From Catenuloplanes atrovinosus (lineage in GTDB: Bacteria; Actinomycetota; Actinomycetes; Mycobacteriales; Micromonosporaceae), in contig NZ_JAVDYB010000001.1 of NCBI RefSeq assembly GCF_031458235.1, positions 1,385,001-1,449,000 on the forward strand: 64,000 nucleotides of DNA, written 5' to 3'. Position numbers and translations under genes: made by a program. Below the pieces are notes generated by a model. The model did not search any database. It was not told where the DNA came from and worked only from the letters and a program-made list of their open reading frames with translations. This document shows positions 41,987 to 50,895 of the stretch, one piece after another. Position 1 is the stretch's first letter. Each line of letters begins with the position of its first letter.

Positions 41987-42478
41987 CTACGACATCAGGG
42001 CCGCGATCAGGACCAATGCGACCGTGAGGGTCGTTGCCACGGTGCGGAGGGCGTGCCAGCGGGCCCAGGGCTGCTCGAACCAGCGGCGGACCGTGCCGGC
42101 CTCCGCGTCCGTGGTGGTGGCCAGGTCGACGGCGTCGAGGCGGTTGTTGAGGGGGATGTTGGCGCCGACCGTGATGCCGAAGCCGCCCACGATGTAGAGC
42201 AGGGACGCGGCCAGCAGCAGGGAGCCGACGGTGGACCAGCCGTCCTGGAGGCGCAGGATCAGCGCGAGCGGCAGCAGCACCAGCGGGCCGAGGAACGCGA
42301 CCAGGAACACCGGGTTCACGATCGCCACGTTGATCGACTGCATGGCGCGCAGGTAGCCGGTGTCGCCGAGGCGGCCCAGGCCACGGTTGGTCACGAAGGA
42401 GAAGGAGAAGAAGAGGCCGGCGATGAGGGCGGTCAACGTTCCGGCCAGCACCAGGGACACGTCGGCGAGCAGATCCAT
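41987..42478 (-). CDS. DUF1772 (anthrone oxygenase-like) membrane protein
   Basis: 163 residues from ATG 42478, four membrane segments. SLVLAGTLTALIAGLFFSFSFVTNRGLG, NVAIVNPVFLVAF and the later NIPLNNRLDAVDL and WHALRTVATTLT motifs are those of DUF1772 proteins, some of which act as anthrone oxygenase-like enzymes. It is divergent from the LysR gene and possibly under its control. Confidence 0.85.
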   Translation of the reverse strand: MDLLADVSLVLAGTLTALIAGLFFSFSFVTNRGLGRLGDTGYLRAMQSINVAIVNPVFLVAFLGPLVLLPLALILRLQDGWSTVGSLLLAASLLYIVGGFGITVGANIPLNNRLDAVDLATTTDAEAGTVRRWFEQPWARWHALRTVATTLTVALVLIAALMS

Positions 42479-42605
42479 GACCGAGACGGTACGCGGAGAG
42501 CGCGCTCCCGGCGTACCCGCGAAGCGGCTTCGACCGCTATCCGAACGTACCGCTGGATCGATCGACAAGCTTGTCTCCGTCACCGGGGGATAGCAGAATC
42601 GGCGG

Positions 42606-43514
42606 ATGGGCGACCGCCGCGAGCCGAGCATCCACCAGCTGCGCCTGCTCCTCGGCCTCGCCACGCACCTCCACTTCGGACGCGCGGCCGAGGCGCTGAA
42701 GATCAGCCAGTCCGCGCTCAGCATGCAGATTCGCGCGCTGGAGGACCGGCTCGGCGTCCGGCTGATCGAGCGGACCAGCCGCACCGCGGAGCTGACGACG
42801 GCCGGCCGCGCGCTGCTGCCGGTGATCGAGGAGGCGGTGGCCGCGATCGACCGGCTGCTGGCGGCGGCCGCGGCGCGCAGTGCCGACCTCGACCGGGAGC
42901 TGATCGTCGGCGCGGTCGACACCGAGGCCGCGATGCCGCACACCGCCGCGATCCTGCGCCGCGTGCAGACCGGCGACCCGCCGATCCGGGTGAGCGTGCG
43001 CAGCATCGGGTTCGTCGACCAGATCAGGGCGCTGACCAGCGGCAAGGTAGACGTGGCGTTTCTCCGGCCGCCGCTGCCGCCGGGCATCGAGTCGCTGCAC
43101 CTGGCCACCGAGCCGCGCGTCGCCTGCCTGTCCGCGGCCGACCCGCTGGCCCGCGCCGGCCGGCCGGTCCCGCTGTCCCGCCTGGCCCGGCACGTGTTCC
43201 TGGACGTGCCGGCCGGCGTACCGCGCGACTGGTGGTCGTTCTGGGCGGTCGATCCGCGGCCGGACGGCACGCCGGTCACCTACGGTCCGGTCGTCGGCGA
43301 CCTGGAGGCGCTGCTCACGGCGGTGGCGGACGGGCGCGGCATCGCGTTCCTGCCCGCGGCCGCGCGCACCGTGTTCGCCCGGCCGGGTGTGGCCTATCTG
43401 GACGTCGTCGACCTGCCGCCGGCCACGTCCGCGCTGGCCTGGCTGGCGGAGAATTCGCAGGCGCCGGCGGTCGCGGCGATCCGGGCCGCCGCGTGGAGTC
43501 TGCTGAAGGCGTGA
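42606..43514 (+). CDS. LysR-family transcriptional regulator
   Basis: 302 residues. The N-terminal winged HTH (FGRAAEALKISQSALSMQIR, residues about 20-45) and linker helix are followed by a LysR substrate-binding domain in two lobes (about 90-295). Divergent orientation to DUF1772, with 127 bp between, suggests classical LysR control of that gene. ATG 42606. Confidence 0.92.
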   Translation: MGDRREPSIHQLRLLLGLATHLHFGRAAEALKISQSALSMQIRALEDRLGVRLIERTSRTAELTTAGRALLPVIEEAVAAIDRLLAAAAARSADLDRELIVGAVDTEAAMPHTAAILRRVQTGDPPIRVSVRSIGFVDQIRALTSGKVDVAFLRPPLPPGIESLHLATEPRVACLSAADPLARAGRPVPLSRLARHVFLDVPAGVPRDWWSFWAVDPRPDGTPVTYGPVVGDLEALLTAVADGRGIAFLPAAARTVFARPGVAYLDVVDLPPATSALAWLAENSQAPAVAAIRAAAWSLLKA

Positions 43515-43524
43515 CCCGCGCCCC

Positions 43525-43552
43525 GCCACCGCCCGGCGATCCGGACGGTGGC
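43525..43552. terminator. hairpin between convergent LysR and PatB genes
   Basis: GCCACCGCCCGG and CCGGACGGTGGC pair with one mismatch around a 4-nt loop. It can serve both convergent genes. Confidence 0.6.
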
Positions 43553-43579
43553 GAGCACCGCTGTCGCGGCCACCGGTTC

Positions 43580-44695
43580 TCAGATCGCCGCGCTGATTCT
43601 GGAGAGCAGTTCGGCCAGCAGGTCCGGGCTGGTGGCGAAGTTGATCCGGATGTGGCCGCGGGTGCCCGGCGAGTACTCCGCGCCGACGCCCAGCTTTACG
43701 GCCGCGTGGCGCAGCAGGTGGTCGGCCGGGTCGGGGCCGAACGGGGAGCCGGTGCAGTCCAGCCAGGCCAGGTAGGTGGCCTGCGGCTCGCGGTAGCGGG
43801 TGTCCCAGGGCAGGGTCGCGGCCCACTCGGTGATCATGGCGCGGTTCGCGGTGAGCACGGTCATCAGCTCCTCCAGCCATGGGCCGGCCTCGCGCCAGGC
43901 GCTGACGGTGGCGACGCGGCCGTGGATGCCGGGCTGGCCGAGGTAGTCCGGCGGCAGCGCCTCCAGTTCCTGCCGCAGCGCGCCGTCCCCGAGGTGGGCG
44001 ACCGCGCAGCGTACCCCCGCGATGTTGAATGCCTTGGTCGCCGACGTCGCGGTGACCGTGCGGGACGCGGCGTCGGGGGAGAGCGACGCGAACGGGATGT
44101 GCCGGTGCGGCGCGAAGACCACGTCGGCGTGGATCTCGTCGGAGAAGACGGTCAGGCCGAGCCGCGCGGCGGCGTCCGCGAGCGCGTCCAACTCGGCACG
44201 CGTGAACACGTGGCCGGTCGGGTTGTGCGGGTTGACCAGGACCAGCATGGCGCAGTCGCGCAGGTGTTCCACCGCGTCGAAGTCCGGCGGCGGGGGCACC
44301 GGCAGCGGCACGATGTGCCGGCCGGCCCGGGTGATCGAGGCCAGGAACGGCGGGTAGTTCGGCACGTGCACGGCGATGCGGTCGCCGGGCCGGGTCGCGT
44401 GCTCGATCGTCACCTGGAGCGTCTGGATGAGATCGGTGAAGACGCGGGTACGGCCGGGCGCGGGCGTCCAGCCGTGCCGCGCCGCCATCCGCTCCTCGAA
44501 CGCGGCGATCACCGGGTCGCCGGCCGGCCAGTGCGGATAGCCGAGGTCGGTGAGCTCCGCCAGCCGGCGCAGGATCACCGGCGCGGGGGTGAAGTCCATG
44601 TCCGCGACCCACGCGCCGAGCACGCCCTCCGGCAGCGAGCCCCACTTGACGCCGTGGCCGGCCCGCAGCCGCGCCTGATCGACGGAGAAGCTCAT
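43580..44695 (-). CDS. PLP-dependent MalY/PatB-type aminotransferase / C-S lyase
   Basis: 371-residue fold-type I PLP enzyme. WGSLPEGVLGAWVADMDF at the N-terminus is diagnostic of the MalY/PatB cystathionine beta-lyase branch. LVNPHNPTGHVFTR, FSDEIHADVVF and the PLP-lysine motif TSATKAFNIAGVR near residue 220 follow. It probably cleaves C-S bonds of cysteine conjugates or cystathionine. Its start overlaps the end of the DinB gene by 4 nt. Confidence 0.92.
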   Translation of the reverse strand: MSFSVDQARLRAGHGVKWGSLPEGVLGAWVADMDFTPAPVILRRLAELTDLGYPHWPAGDPVIAAFEERMAARHGWTPAPGRTRVFTDLIQTLQVTIEHATRPGDRIAVHVPNYPPFLASITRAGRHIVPLPVPPPPDFDAVEHLRDCAMLVLVNPHNPTGHVFTRAELDALADAAARLGLTVFSDEIHADVVFAPHRHIPFASLSPDAASRTVTATSATKAFNIAGVRCAVAHLGDGALRQELEALPPDYLGQPGIHGRVATVSAWREAGPWLEELMTVLTANRAMITEWAATLPWDTRYREPQATYLAWLDCTGSPFGPDPADHLLRHAAVKLGVGAEYSPGTRGHIRINFATSPDLLAELLSRISAAI

Positions 44696-45165
44696 GCCGT
44701 CTCCCCTTCCCGGACGAGGACGAGCGCGTCACGGAGGATCTCCATCTGGCCGTGGTGCTGCGCCAGCTCCTCCAGCACGTGCAGCAGCGCGCCGCCGCGG
44801 GTGAGCGTGCGCGGCGGCCCGGCGTACGAGGCCGGGGGAGTGTCCCGCAGCGGCGCGGCCCCGTCCAGCCCGGACGCGTCGGACGCGAGCCGGTCGCGCA
44901 GCGCGCGCACCTCCGCCAGCAGCGGCGCGACCGGCCCGGACGCGGTGAACTCCGCGTCCCGGTCCCGGCTCACCGGCCGGCCGGCGACCAGCGCGCCGGA
45001 CCAGTAGTCGGCGACGCCCACACAGTGCGTGAGCAGCGCGTACGGCGTGTTGGCGCCGGGCAGTGGCGCGCGGTTGGCCAGCTCGTCGCCGAGCTGGGCC
45101 ACGATCGCGGCCATGCCGTCCAGCGCCCGCCCGGCGAAATACAGATAGTCGTCCCCGGATATCAA
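44692..45165 (-). CDS. DinB-superfamily protein (mycothiol-dependent type)
   Basis: 157 residues from TTG 45165, chosen because AAGGAGG lies 5 nt upstream. The four-helix DinB bundle is suggested by YFAGRALDGMAAIVAQLGDEL, the metal-ligand His in LTHCVGVADYW and the HVLEELAQHHGQMEILRD motif with His pair near residue 137. Members act as thiol-dependent (mycothiol or bacillithiol) transferases. It is paired with a PatB-like C-S lyase, which fits thiol conjugate handling. Confidence 0.88.
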   Translation of the reverse strand: MISGDDYLYFAGRALDGMAAIVAQLGDELANRAPLPGANTPYALLTHCVGVADYWSGALVAGRPVSRDRDAEFTASGPVAPLLAEVRALRDRLASDASGLDGAAPLRDTPPASYAGPPRTLTRGGALLHVLEELAQHHGQMEILRDALVLVREGETA

Positions 45166-45181
45166 CGCGACCTCCTTCGTC

Positions 45182-45202
45182 GTCACCTGCTGAGGGGGTG
45201 AC
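45182..45202. promoter_or_regulatory. palindromic operator GTCACC-N9-GGTGAC, site 1
   Basis: One of two 21-bp dyads with identical half sites and spacing, in the divergent DinB/CGNR intergenic space, 46 bp apart. Confidence 0.75.
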
Positions 45203-45227
45203 GGCAAGAACCATTGCGCGGGTCTGC

Positions 45228-45248
45228 GTCACCTGTCAAGGTGGTGAC
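45228..45248. promoter_or_regulatory. palindromic operator GTCACC-N9-GGTGAC, site 2
   Basis: Same half sites as 45182-45202. It ends on the base before the GTG start of the CGNR gene, so a bound protein would block its expression. Confidence 0.75.
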
Positions 45249-45836
45249 GTGGAGTTCGTGTTCATCGGCGGCAACCTGGCGCTCGACCTGCTCGGCACGC
45301 TCAAATGGCGCCGCACCGCCCCGGAGGAGTTCCTGCGCACCCCGGCGGACGCGGCCCGCTGGGCGGTCGAGTCCGGCGTGGTCACCGTCGCCCCGCGGGT
45401 CACCGAGGCCGAGCTGGAGTCGCTCCGCGCGCTGCGCGAGACCATCTACCGCCTGGTCACCGGCCCTTCGGCGGCGCGCGCCGACGTGGCCGCGCTCAAC
45501 GCCGCCGCGGCCGGCCCGCGCGTCGAGACCACGCTCACCGCCGCGGGCGCCCGGCGCACCGGCGGCGTCGCCGCGGTCGCGGCCGACGTGGCCACCGCCG
45601 CGATCACGCTGCTCGGCGACGTGCGCACCGGGCGGGAGACGCGGTTGCGCGAGTGCGAGCGCCCGGACTGCACGCGCCTCTTCCTGGACCGGTCCCGGGG
45701 GCGTACCCGCTCCTGGTGCGGGATGGCCGAGTGCGGCAACCGGGTCAAGGCCGCGGAGTACCGCGCGCGCAAGGCCGCGGTCCGGACGTCCCGACGGACC
45801 GCGAGTCCGTCGGCACCGGGAGACCGCGTGGCGTGA
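45249..45836 (+). CDS. CGNR zinc-finger (ABATE-type) regulator
   Basis: 195 residues from GTG 45249. The N-terminal ABATE-like domain (FIGGNLALDLLGTL) is followed by the C-terminal zinc finger CERPDCTRLFLDRSRGRTR-SWC-GMAECGNRVKA. The four cysteines and CGNR signature are intact. It is a probable DNA-binding transcription factor, divergent from the DinB/PatB pair and sitting on two shared operators, so it likely controls both sides. Confidence 0.88.
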   Translation: MEFVFIGGNLALDLLGTLKWRRTAPEEFLRTPADAARWAVESGVVTVAPRVTEAELESLRALRETIYRLVTGPSAARADVAALNAAAAGPRVETTLTAAGARRTGGVAAVAADVATAAITLLGDVRTGRETRLRECERPDCTRLFLDRSRGRTRSWCGMAECGNRVKAAEYRARKAAVRTSRRTASPSAPGDRVA

Positions 45837-45870
45837 TAGGGAATCCCCCGACCGATCGAGGAGCAGCGCC

Positions 45871-46668
45871 GTGAGCACTTCCGTCGCCGGTGTCGACGCG
45901 CGGCTGGCCGCCGTCTACCGCTACGAGATCCTGGACACCCCACGGGACGGTACGTTCGAGGGCTTCGCCCGCATCGCGGCGCGGCAGTTCCGGGTGCCGA
46001 TCGCGACCGTGACCATCGTGGACGCCGATCGCGTCTGGTTCGCCGCCGCCGAGGGCCTGCCCGGCGTCACCCAGATCGGCACCGAGCCGGGCCTGTGCGC
46101 GTCCGCCGTGCTGCGCGCCGGACCGTACGTGGTGAACGACGCGCTGGTCGACCCGCGCACCATGGAGCACCCGCTGGTTCGCGGCGAGCTCGGGCTGCGC
46201 TTCTACGCCGCCGCGCCGATCACCACCCGGGACGGCCACCGCCTCGGCACGGTCAACGTGATCGACTCCGCCGCCCGGGACGTGTCCGACGACGAGACCG
46301 CGCTGCTCACCGAGCTGGCCGGCCTGGTCGCCCAGCACCTCGAACTGCGCCTGGCCACGCTGCTCGCGGTCCGGGCCGAGCAGGAACTGCGCCGGGACGC
46401 GGACGCGCGCGCCGCCGCCTCCGCCGAACTGGTGCAGCGCATGCGCACGGCCGGCGCGGTGCAGCGCGTCGCCGGCACGCCCCCGGACACCTGCCAGCTC
46501 GGCGGCCCCGCCGGCTGCACCGCGCCGGCCGAGCTGAAGGTCGCCGACACGTGGGGCGACCACGCCTGGGGCTGCCAGCGCCACGTCGAGGAGATCCTCA
46601 CCCACGCCTCCTCGGTCTTCCTGGCCAGCCAGGAGCTGAACGGGCTGGCGGGCTATCGCGGCCGTTAG
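45871..46668 (+). CDS. GAF-domain protein
   Basis: 265 residues from GTG 45871 with GAGGAG upstream. A single GAF domain (residues about 12-170, including ARQFRVPIATVTIVDADRVWF and AAPITTRDGHRLGTVNVID) is followed by a coiled-coil helix and a Cys-containing C-terminal segment (CQLGGPAGCTAPAELKVADT, WGCQRHVEEIL). No output domain is seen, so it may be a partner sensor. Confidence 0.8.
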   Translation: MSTSVAGVDARLAAVYRYEILDTPRDGTFEGFARIAARQFRVPIATVTIVDADRVWFAAAEGLPGVTQIGTEPGLCASAVLRAGPYVVNDALVDPRTMEHPLVRGELGLRFYAAAPITTRDGHRLGTVNVIDSAARDVSDDETALLTELAGLVAQHLELRLATLLAVRAEQELRRDADARAAASAELVQRMRTAGAVQRVAGTPPDTCQLGGPAGCTAPAELKVADTWGDHAWGCQRHVEEILTHASSVFLASQELNGLAGYRGR

Positions 46669-46673
46669 GCACG

Positions 46674-47711
46674 ATGGACCGCATGGGCATCAGGTACCCC
46701 GCGCCGCTGCGGCCCGGCGACCGGATCGGCGTCACGGCCCCGTCCAGCGGCGTCCCGGCCGACCTCGCCGGCCGCCTCACCCACGCGATCCGCACGGTCG
46801 AGCGGCGCGGCTACGAGGTGGTCGTCGGCGACTGCATGGACGGCACCCGGCACGTCAGCGCGCCCGCCGCCGACCGCGCCCGCGAGCTGATGGCGATGCT
46901 GACCGACCCGTCGATCAAGGCCGTCGCCCCGCCCTGGGGCGGCGAGACCGCGATCGACCTGCTGCCCCTGCTCGACTGGGACACGCTCGCCGACGCCGCC
47001 CCCACCTGGTTCGTCGGCTACTCCGACCTCTCCACGATCATGACCCCGTTGACGCTGCTCACCGGCGTCGCGACCGTCCACGGCAACAACCTGATGGACA
47101 CGCCCTACCGTCCCCCCGCGGGCCTGCTCTCCTGGCTCGACGTGGTCACGATGACCCCCGGCACCACCTTCACCCAGACCCCGCCCGGCCGGTACCGCAC
47201 CGCCGGCCAGGACGACTGGGAGACGGACCCCGAGGCCGACACACTGACGCTGGACGGCACCGGCCGCTGGACCCGCCTCGACGCCGGCACCGGTGACCTC
47301 AAGGTCTCCGGCCGGCTGATCGGCGGCTGCATCGAAACGCTGTGCAACCTGACCGGCACCGTCTACGGCGACATCGCCGGCTTCGCCCGCGCCTACGCCC
47401 CCGACGGCCTGCTCATCTACCTGGAAGCCGCGGAGGGCGAGGCCGGCACCATCTGCCGCGCACTGCACGGCATGCGCCTCGCCGGCTTCTTCACCGGCGC
47501 CAACGCCGTCCTCATCGGCCGCACCGCCGCCCCACCCTCCCCCTGGCTCACCCAGCACGACGCCGTCCGCGACGCCCTCGGCGGTCTCGACATCCCCATC
47601 ATCGCGGACGTCGAATGCGGCCACGTCCCGCCGTACCTCCCGCTGATCAACGGCGCCCAGGCCACGGTCCGCCTCACCGACTCGGTCCAGGAGATCACCC
47701 AAACCCTGTAG
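46674..47711 (+). CDS. S66 family LD-carboxypeptidase / MccF-like peptidase
   Basis: 345 residues from ATG 46674 (ATG 46683 is an alternative). The Ser-Glu-His triad is recognisable: nucleophile Ser in FVGYSDLSTIM near residue 120, Glu in GGCIETLCN near 220 and His in ECGHVPPYLPL near 320. S66 enzymes cleave murein tetrapeptide L,D bonds or microcin C-type adducts. No signal peptide, so cytoplasmic and either recycling or detoxification. The dispersed repeat copy 2 begins at the base after its stop. Confidence 0.88.
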   Translation: MDRMGIRYPAPLRPGDRIGVTAPSSGVPADLAGRLTHAIRTVERRGYEVVVGDCMDGTRHVSAPAADRARELMAMLTDPSIKAVAPPWGGETAIDLLPLLDWDTLADAAPTWFVGYSDLSTIMTPLTLLTGVATVHGNNLMDTPYRPPAGLLSWLDVVTMTPGTTFTQTPPGRYRTAGQDDWETDPEADTLTLDGTGRWTRLDAGTGDLKVSGRLIGGCIETLCNLTGTVYGDIAGFARAYAPDGLLIYLEAAEGEAGTICRALHGMRLAGFFTGANAVLIGRTAAPPSPWLTQHDAVRDALGGLDIPIIADVECGHVPPYLPLINGAQATVRLTDSVQEITQTL

Positions 47712-47794
47712 ATCTACCCGCTTCCGGCGTGGCCGCTGCCCGCATGCTCGGAGCGGGCACCGGTCGTCGCTGGCGCTCCTCCCTGCCGGTCCCG
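47712..47794 (-). repeat. dispersed 80-bp repeat, copy 2 (reverse)
   Basis: On the minus strand it reads CGGGACCGGCAGGGAGGAGC, then CGACGACCGGTGCCCGC and GCGGCCACGCCGGAAGCGGG. It matches copies at 15505 and 57888. It abuts the stop codon of the S66 peptidase gene and fills the convergent gap with the M56 gene. Confidence 0.85.
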
Positions 47795-47873
47795 TCGCCG
47801 GTCCCGCCAGCCGCCAGCGGGCCGCCGAGCGCGGTCGGCGCATCTGGGACGCCGGTATCGGTCGCGCGCCGAA

Positions 47874-48809
47874 CTACGGGAGCCAGGCGGTGGCGAAGAT
47901 GACGAAATCGGAGGCGGCGACCGCGTCGGAGAGGATGAAGGTGAGGCTGAGCAGCGTGAGGGCGATCAGGCCGGCGCGGGTGCGGCGGGTGGCCGTGGCC
48001 GGGTCCTGCATCGCCTGGACGCGGCCGAGGGCGTGACCGCGGCCTCCGCCGTGCATGCCGGTCACGGTCGGCTTGCCGGCCGCGGTGGGGGAGGAGAGCG
48101 CGGTGGGGTGGTCGAGCGTGGCGAGCGCGGCCTTGGCGACGCTGCGGGCGGTCAGGTGGCGGTCGCCGACCTCGGCGGCGGCGTCCTCGTCGGCCCAGCG
48201 TTCGACCAGGTAGGAGACCGAATCCCGGACCGGCGTCAGGATGGGGTTGAGCGCGGCGGCGGTGGACGCGGCGGCGGCGATCCGGTGGTGGCGCCGGGAC
48301 AGGTGCGAGCGCTCGTGGGCCAGGACCACGCGGCGCTCGTCCGGCGTGAGCAGGCGGATCATGCCGGTGGTGAGCAGCACGTGGCCGGGGCGGCCGGGGA
48401 CCGCGACGGCGAACGGGGCGGACCAGTCGGCGATCACCACGCCGTCGTCGCCGGGGTGGCCGGTCTCGCGCAGCCGGCGGTGGACGGCCTCGCGGCGGCG
48501 GACGTCGAGCCCGTACCGGATCAGCGCGACCATCAGCAGCACGATCGCGGTGATCGCGACGGCGTCCGGGACCGGCTCGGGCAGGCGGGGACGGCCCGGC
48601 TCGTTGTGCGCGACCAGCGGCGGCGGAAGGTCGTCGAGCAGCGTGGCGACCAGCAGCACCAGCGACGCGGTGGACGTCAGGCCCGCGGTCAGCGCCGCGC
48701 CGGCCAGCGCGCGTGCCGTGGCCGCGGGCGCGGAGCCGGCCGCGATCGGGCGGGCCAGCAGCGCGAGCGCGGCGGACAACACGATCGGGACGTAGACCCA
48801 CACGGTCAC
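47874..48809 (-). CDS. M56 (BlaR1-like) membrane metallopeptidase
   Basis: 311 residues, four to five membrane helices, with zinc motif HExxH in VVLAHERSHLSRRHH near residue 165 and the downstream WADEDAAAE Glu region. BlaR1-type peptidases cleave the BlaI repressor; this one lacks the beta-lactam-binding sensor domain. Its GTG overlaps the blaI-like stop by 4 nt. Confidence 0.9.
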   Translation of the reverse strand: MTVWVYVPIVLSAALALLARPIAAGSAPAATARALAGAALTAGLTSTASLVLLVATLLDDLPPPLVAHNEPGRPRLPEPVPDAVAITAIVLLMVALIRYGLDVRRREAVHRRLRETGHPGDDGVVIADWSAPFAVAVPGRPGHVLLTTGMIRLLTPDERRVVLAHERSHLSRRHHRIAAAASTAAALNPILTPVRDSVSYLVERWADEDAAAEVGDRHLTARSVAKAALATLDHPTALSSPTAAGKPTVTGMHGGGRGHALGRVQAMQDPATATRRTRAGLIALTLLSLTFILSDAVAASDFVIFATAWLP

Positions 48810-49168
48810 GGCCGGTCCGCCTCCAGGAACGCGCGCAGCGCCGCCGCGTCCGCGTCGTCGAGCGTGGCCGCGAACTGTTGCAGCACCCGCTCGCGGTCCG
48901 GGCGCCCGGTCAGCGTGGCGCGCATCGTCTCGGCCGCGAACGCGGCCTCGTCCTTGGCCGGCCAGTACACGTGGCCGCGGCCGGCCGGCCGCCGCACCAG
49001 GCGGCCCTTGTCGTGCAGCCGGCCCAGGATCGTGAGCACCGTGTTGTACGCCAGCGTGCTCCCCAGCGCGGCCTGCACCTCCGCCGGCGTCAGCGCGCGC
49101 TCGGCCGCCCAGAGCGCGGCCATCACCTCCGCCTCCAGCGCGCCCGGCGCCCGTCGTCCCTCACTCAC
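48806..49168 (-). CDS. BlaI/MecI/CopY-family repressor
   Basis: 120 residues from GTG 49168, GGGGAGG upstream. The winged HTH ALEAEVMAALWAAERALTPAEV...TLAYNTVLTILGRLHDKGRLVRR is typical of BlaI. It is paired with the M56 protease in the standard blaI-blaR1 arrangement; the signal is likely cell wall or copper stress. A clear TACA-type operator is not visible in the 24-bp gap to the sigma gene. Confidence 0.9.
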   Translation of the reverse strand: MSEGRRAPGALEAEVMAALWAAERALTPAEVQAALGSTLAYNTVLTILGRLHDKGRLVRRPAGRGHVYWPAKDEAAFAAETMRATLTGRPDRERVLQQFAATLDDADAAALRAFLEADRP

Positions 49169-49192
49169 GATGTCTACCTCCCCAGGTTCCGC

Positions 49193-50404
49193 TCACTCTA
49201 GCGCTGCCACCGCGTCCCGCTGCCGGTGCAGGAACGCCCGGGCCGGACCGTTCTCGGTGCGGGAGATCGCCTCGTCGTACGCCGCGACCGCCTCCCCGTT
49301 CCGCCCGAGCCGGCGCAGCAGGTCCGCCCGTACCGCGTGAAAGAGCTGATAATCGGCGAGCGGCAGGGCGTCGACCAGCGCCAGCGCCGCCTCCGGCCCG
49401 TCGACCTCGGCCACCGCGACCGCCCGGTTGAGCTCCGCCACCGGGCCCGGCGCGACCACCAGCAGCTGGTCGTAGAGCGCCACCACCTGCGCCCAGTCCG
49501 TCTCCGCCGCGGTGTGCACCGCGTTGATCGCGGCCTGGATCTGGTACGTACCCGGCCGACCCGCCCGCAGGCAGGCCCGCACGAGGTGCTTACCCTCCGC
49601 CACCAGCGCCCGATCCCACAGACTCCGGTCCTGGTCGCGCAGCAGCACCACCTCGCCGTCCGGGCCGACCCGGGCCGGGCGGCGCGCCTCGGCGAGCAGC
49701 ATCAGTGCGAGCAGCCCCGCCGCCTCGGGCTCGTGCGGGAGCAGCGTGACCAGCAGCCGCCCCAGCCGGATCGCCTCCGCGCACAGGTCGTCGCGGGTGA
49801 GCGCGTCGCCGGCGGTCGCGGCGTACCCCTCGTTGAATATGAGATAGATCGTCGCCAGTACGGCGTCGAGGCGCTCCGGCAGCTCGCCGCCCTCCGGAAT
49901 CCGGTACGGGATGCGGGCGTCCCGGATCTTCGCCTTCGCGCGGGCGAGGCGCTGCGCCATCGTGGCCTCGGAGGTGAGGAACGCGCGCGCGATCTCGGCG
50001 GTGGTCAGGCCGCCGATCAGGCGCAACGTGAGCGCGACGCGGGCGGGCAGGTTGAGCGCGGGGTGGCAGCAGGTGAAGATCAGGCGGAGGCGGTCGTCGC
50101 CGTACTCGTCGTCGGCGAGCGAGTCGGTGTCGGCCATCGCCGGGGGCTCGTGCAGCCGGGCCAGCTTCTCCCGGCCCACCGCCTCCCGGCGAAGCCGGTC
50201 GATGGCCCGGTTGCGCGCGGCCGTGATGATCCAGCCGGCCGGGCTGGGCGGCGGACCGTGCTCCGCCCATCGGCGGGCGGCGGCGAGGAACGCGTCCTGG
50301 ACGACGTCCTCGGCGAGGTCCAGATCGCCGTAGGCGCGGGCGAGCACGGAAACGGCGCGTCCGTACTCGGCGCGGTAGATCGCGTCGAGCTCCTTCTTGC
50401 TCAC
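49193..50404 (-). CDS. ECF sigma factor, ECF42 type with C-terminal extension
   Basis: 403 residues from GTG 50404 (longer frames lack support). Sigma-2 (YRAEYGRAVSVLARAYGDLDLAEDVVQDAF) and sigma-4 (LTLRLIGGLTTAEIARAFLTSEATMAQRLARAK in pieces) are followed by a large DUF6596/TPR-like domain (about 190-400) including LFNEGY-like FNEGYAATAGD. ECF42 factors have no classical anti-sigma, and the C-terminal extension is required for activity in studied cases. Their targets are DGPF/YCII genes; one lies at 57977 in this window. Confidence 0.9.
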   Translation of the reverse strand: MSKKELDAIYRAEYGRAVSVLARAYGDLDLAEDVVQDAFLAAARRWAEHGPPPSPAGWIITAARNRAIDRLRREAVGREKLARLHEPPAMADTDSLADDEYGDDRLRLIFTCCHPALNLPARVALTLRLIGGLTTAEIARAFLTSEATMAQRLARAKAKIRDARIPYRIPEGGELPERLDAVLATIYLIFNEGYAATAGDALTRDDLCAEAIRLGRLLVTLLPHEPEAAGLLALMLLAEARRPARVGPDGEVVLLRDQDRSLWDRALVAEGKHLVRACLRAGRPGTYQIQAAINAVHTAAETDWAQVVALYDQLLVVAPGPVAELNRAVAVAEVDGPEAALALVDALPLADYQLFHAVRADLLRRLGRNGEAVAAYDEAISRTENGPARAFLHRQRDAVAALE

Positions 50405-50685
50405 GAAGGCGACTTTTCCAGGGCCGGACTGAGAGGTAGCTGCGAGGGGCCCGTTCCGTAGGGAGAGCGCGGCGACCCACCGGGCGAGATCTCGGCATGG
50501 GGCGAACCGCGATTCGTGCTTCGGCTCCGTACGGCGGATGCGGTACCCGGCCCGTTCCCGTACGTGAGCGAGCTGACCTGCCATTTGACGTATCAGGCAG
50601 ACGATTTTCCGCCCCGTCTCGCGGACTCTGGGTGAGCAGCACGGCAATTCTGCCGGGTGCGGCTCAACAGAAGGAGAGACACCCC

Positions 50686-50889
50686 ATGGAAGACCTCATC
50701 GCAATGGTGGTCGCGCCGGTCGTGGGATTCGCGACACGGGCGGCCGTCAAGAAGGGCATCGCCGTCCTCAAGGCGCGGGGGGTGGCGGTCCAGCCCTGGG
50801 TGGAGACGATAGCGCCGTCGATCGCCGGCGGGTTGGCCAGCCTCGGAGCCGCCGCCGGTTCCGCCCCGCCGGTCGACTACGGGCGGTGA
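50686..50889 (+). CDS. small Ala/Gly-rich protein, first gene of an unknown operon
   Basis: 67 residues from ATG 50686 with AAGGAGAGACACCCC upstream. A hydrophobic N-terminal helix (MVVAPVVGFATRAAVKKGIA) is followed by a Gly/Ala segment and VDYGR at the end. It has no known family. It is separated from the next gene by 6 nt. It could be a membrane-active or structural peptide; no evidence decides. Confidence 0.75.
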   Translation: MEDLIAMVVAPVVGFATRAAVKKGIAVLKARGVAVQPWVETIAPSIAGGLASLGAAAGSAPPVDYGR

Positions 50890-50895
50890 GCCGGC

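Noticed and set aside
41060-45007. 1315-residue plus-strand open frame
   Set aside because: It crosses the 74-bp array and then runs against or out of frame with DUF1772, LysR, PatB and DinB, all of which have recognised motifs.
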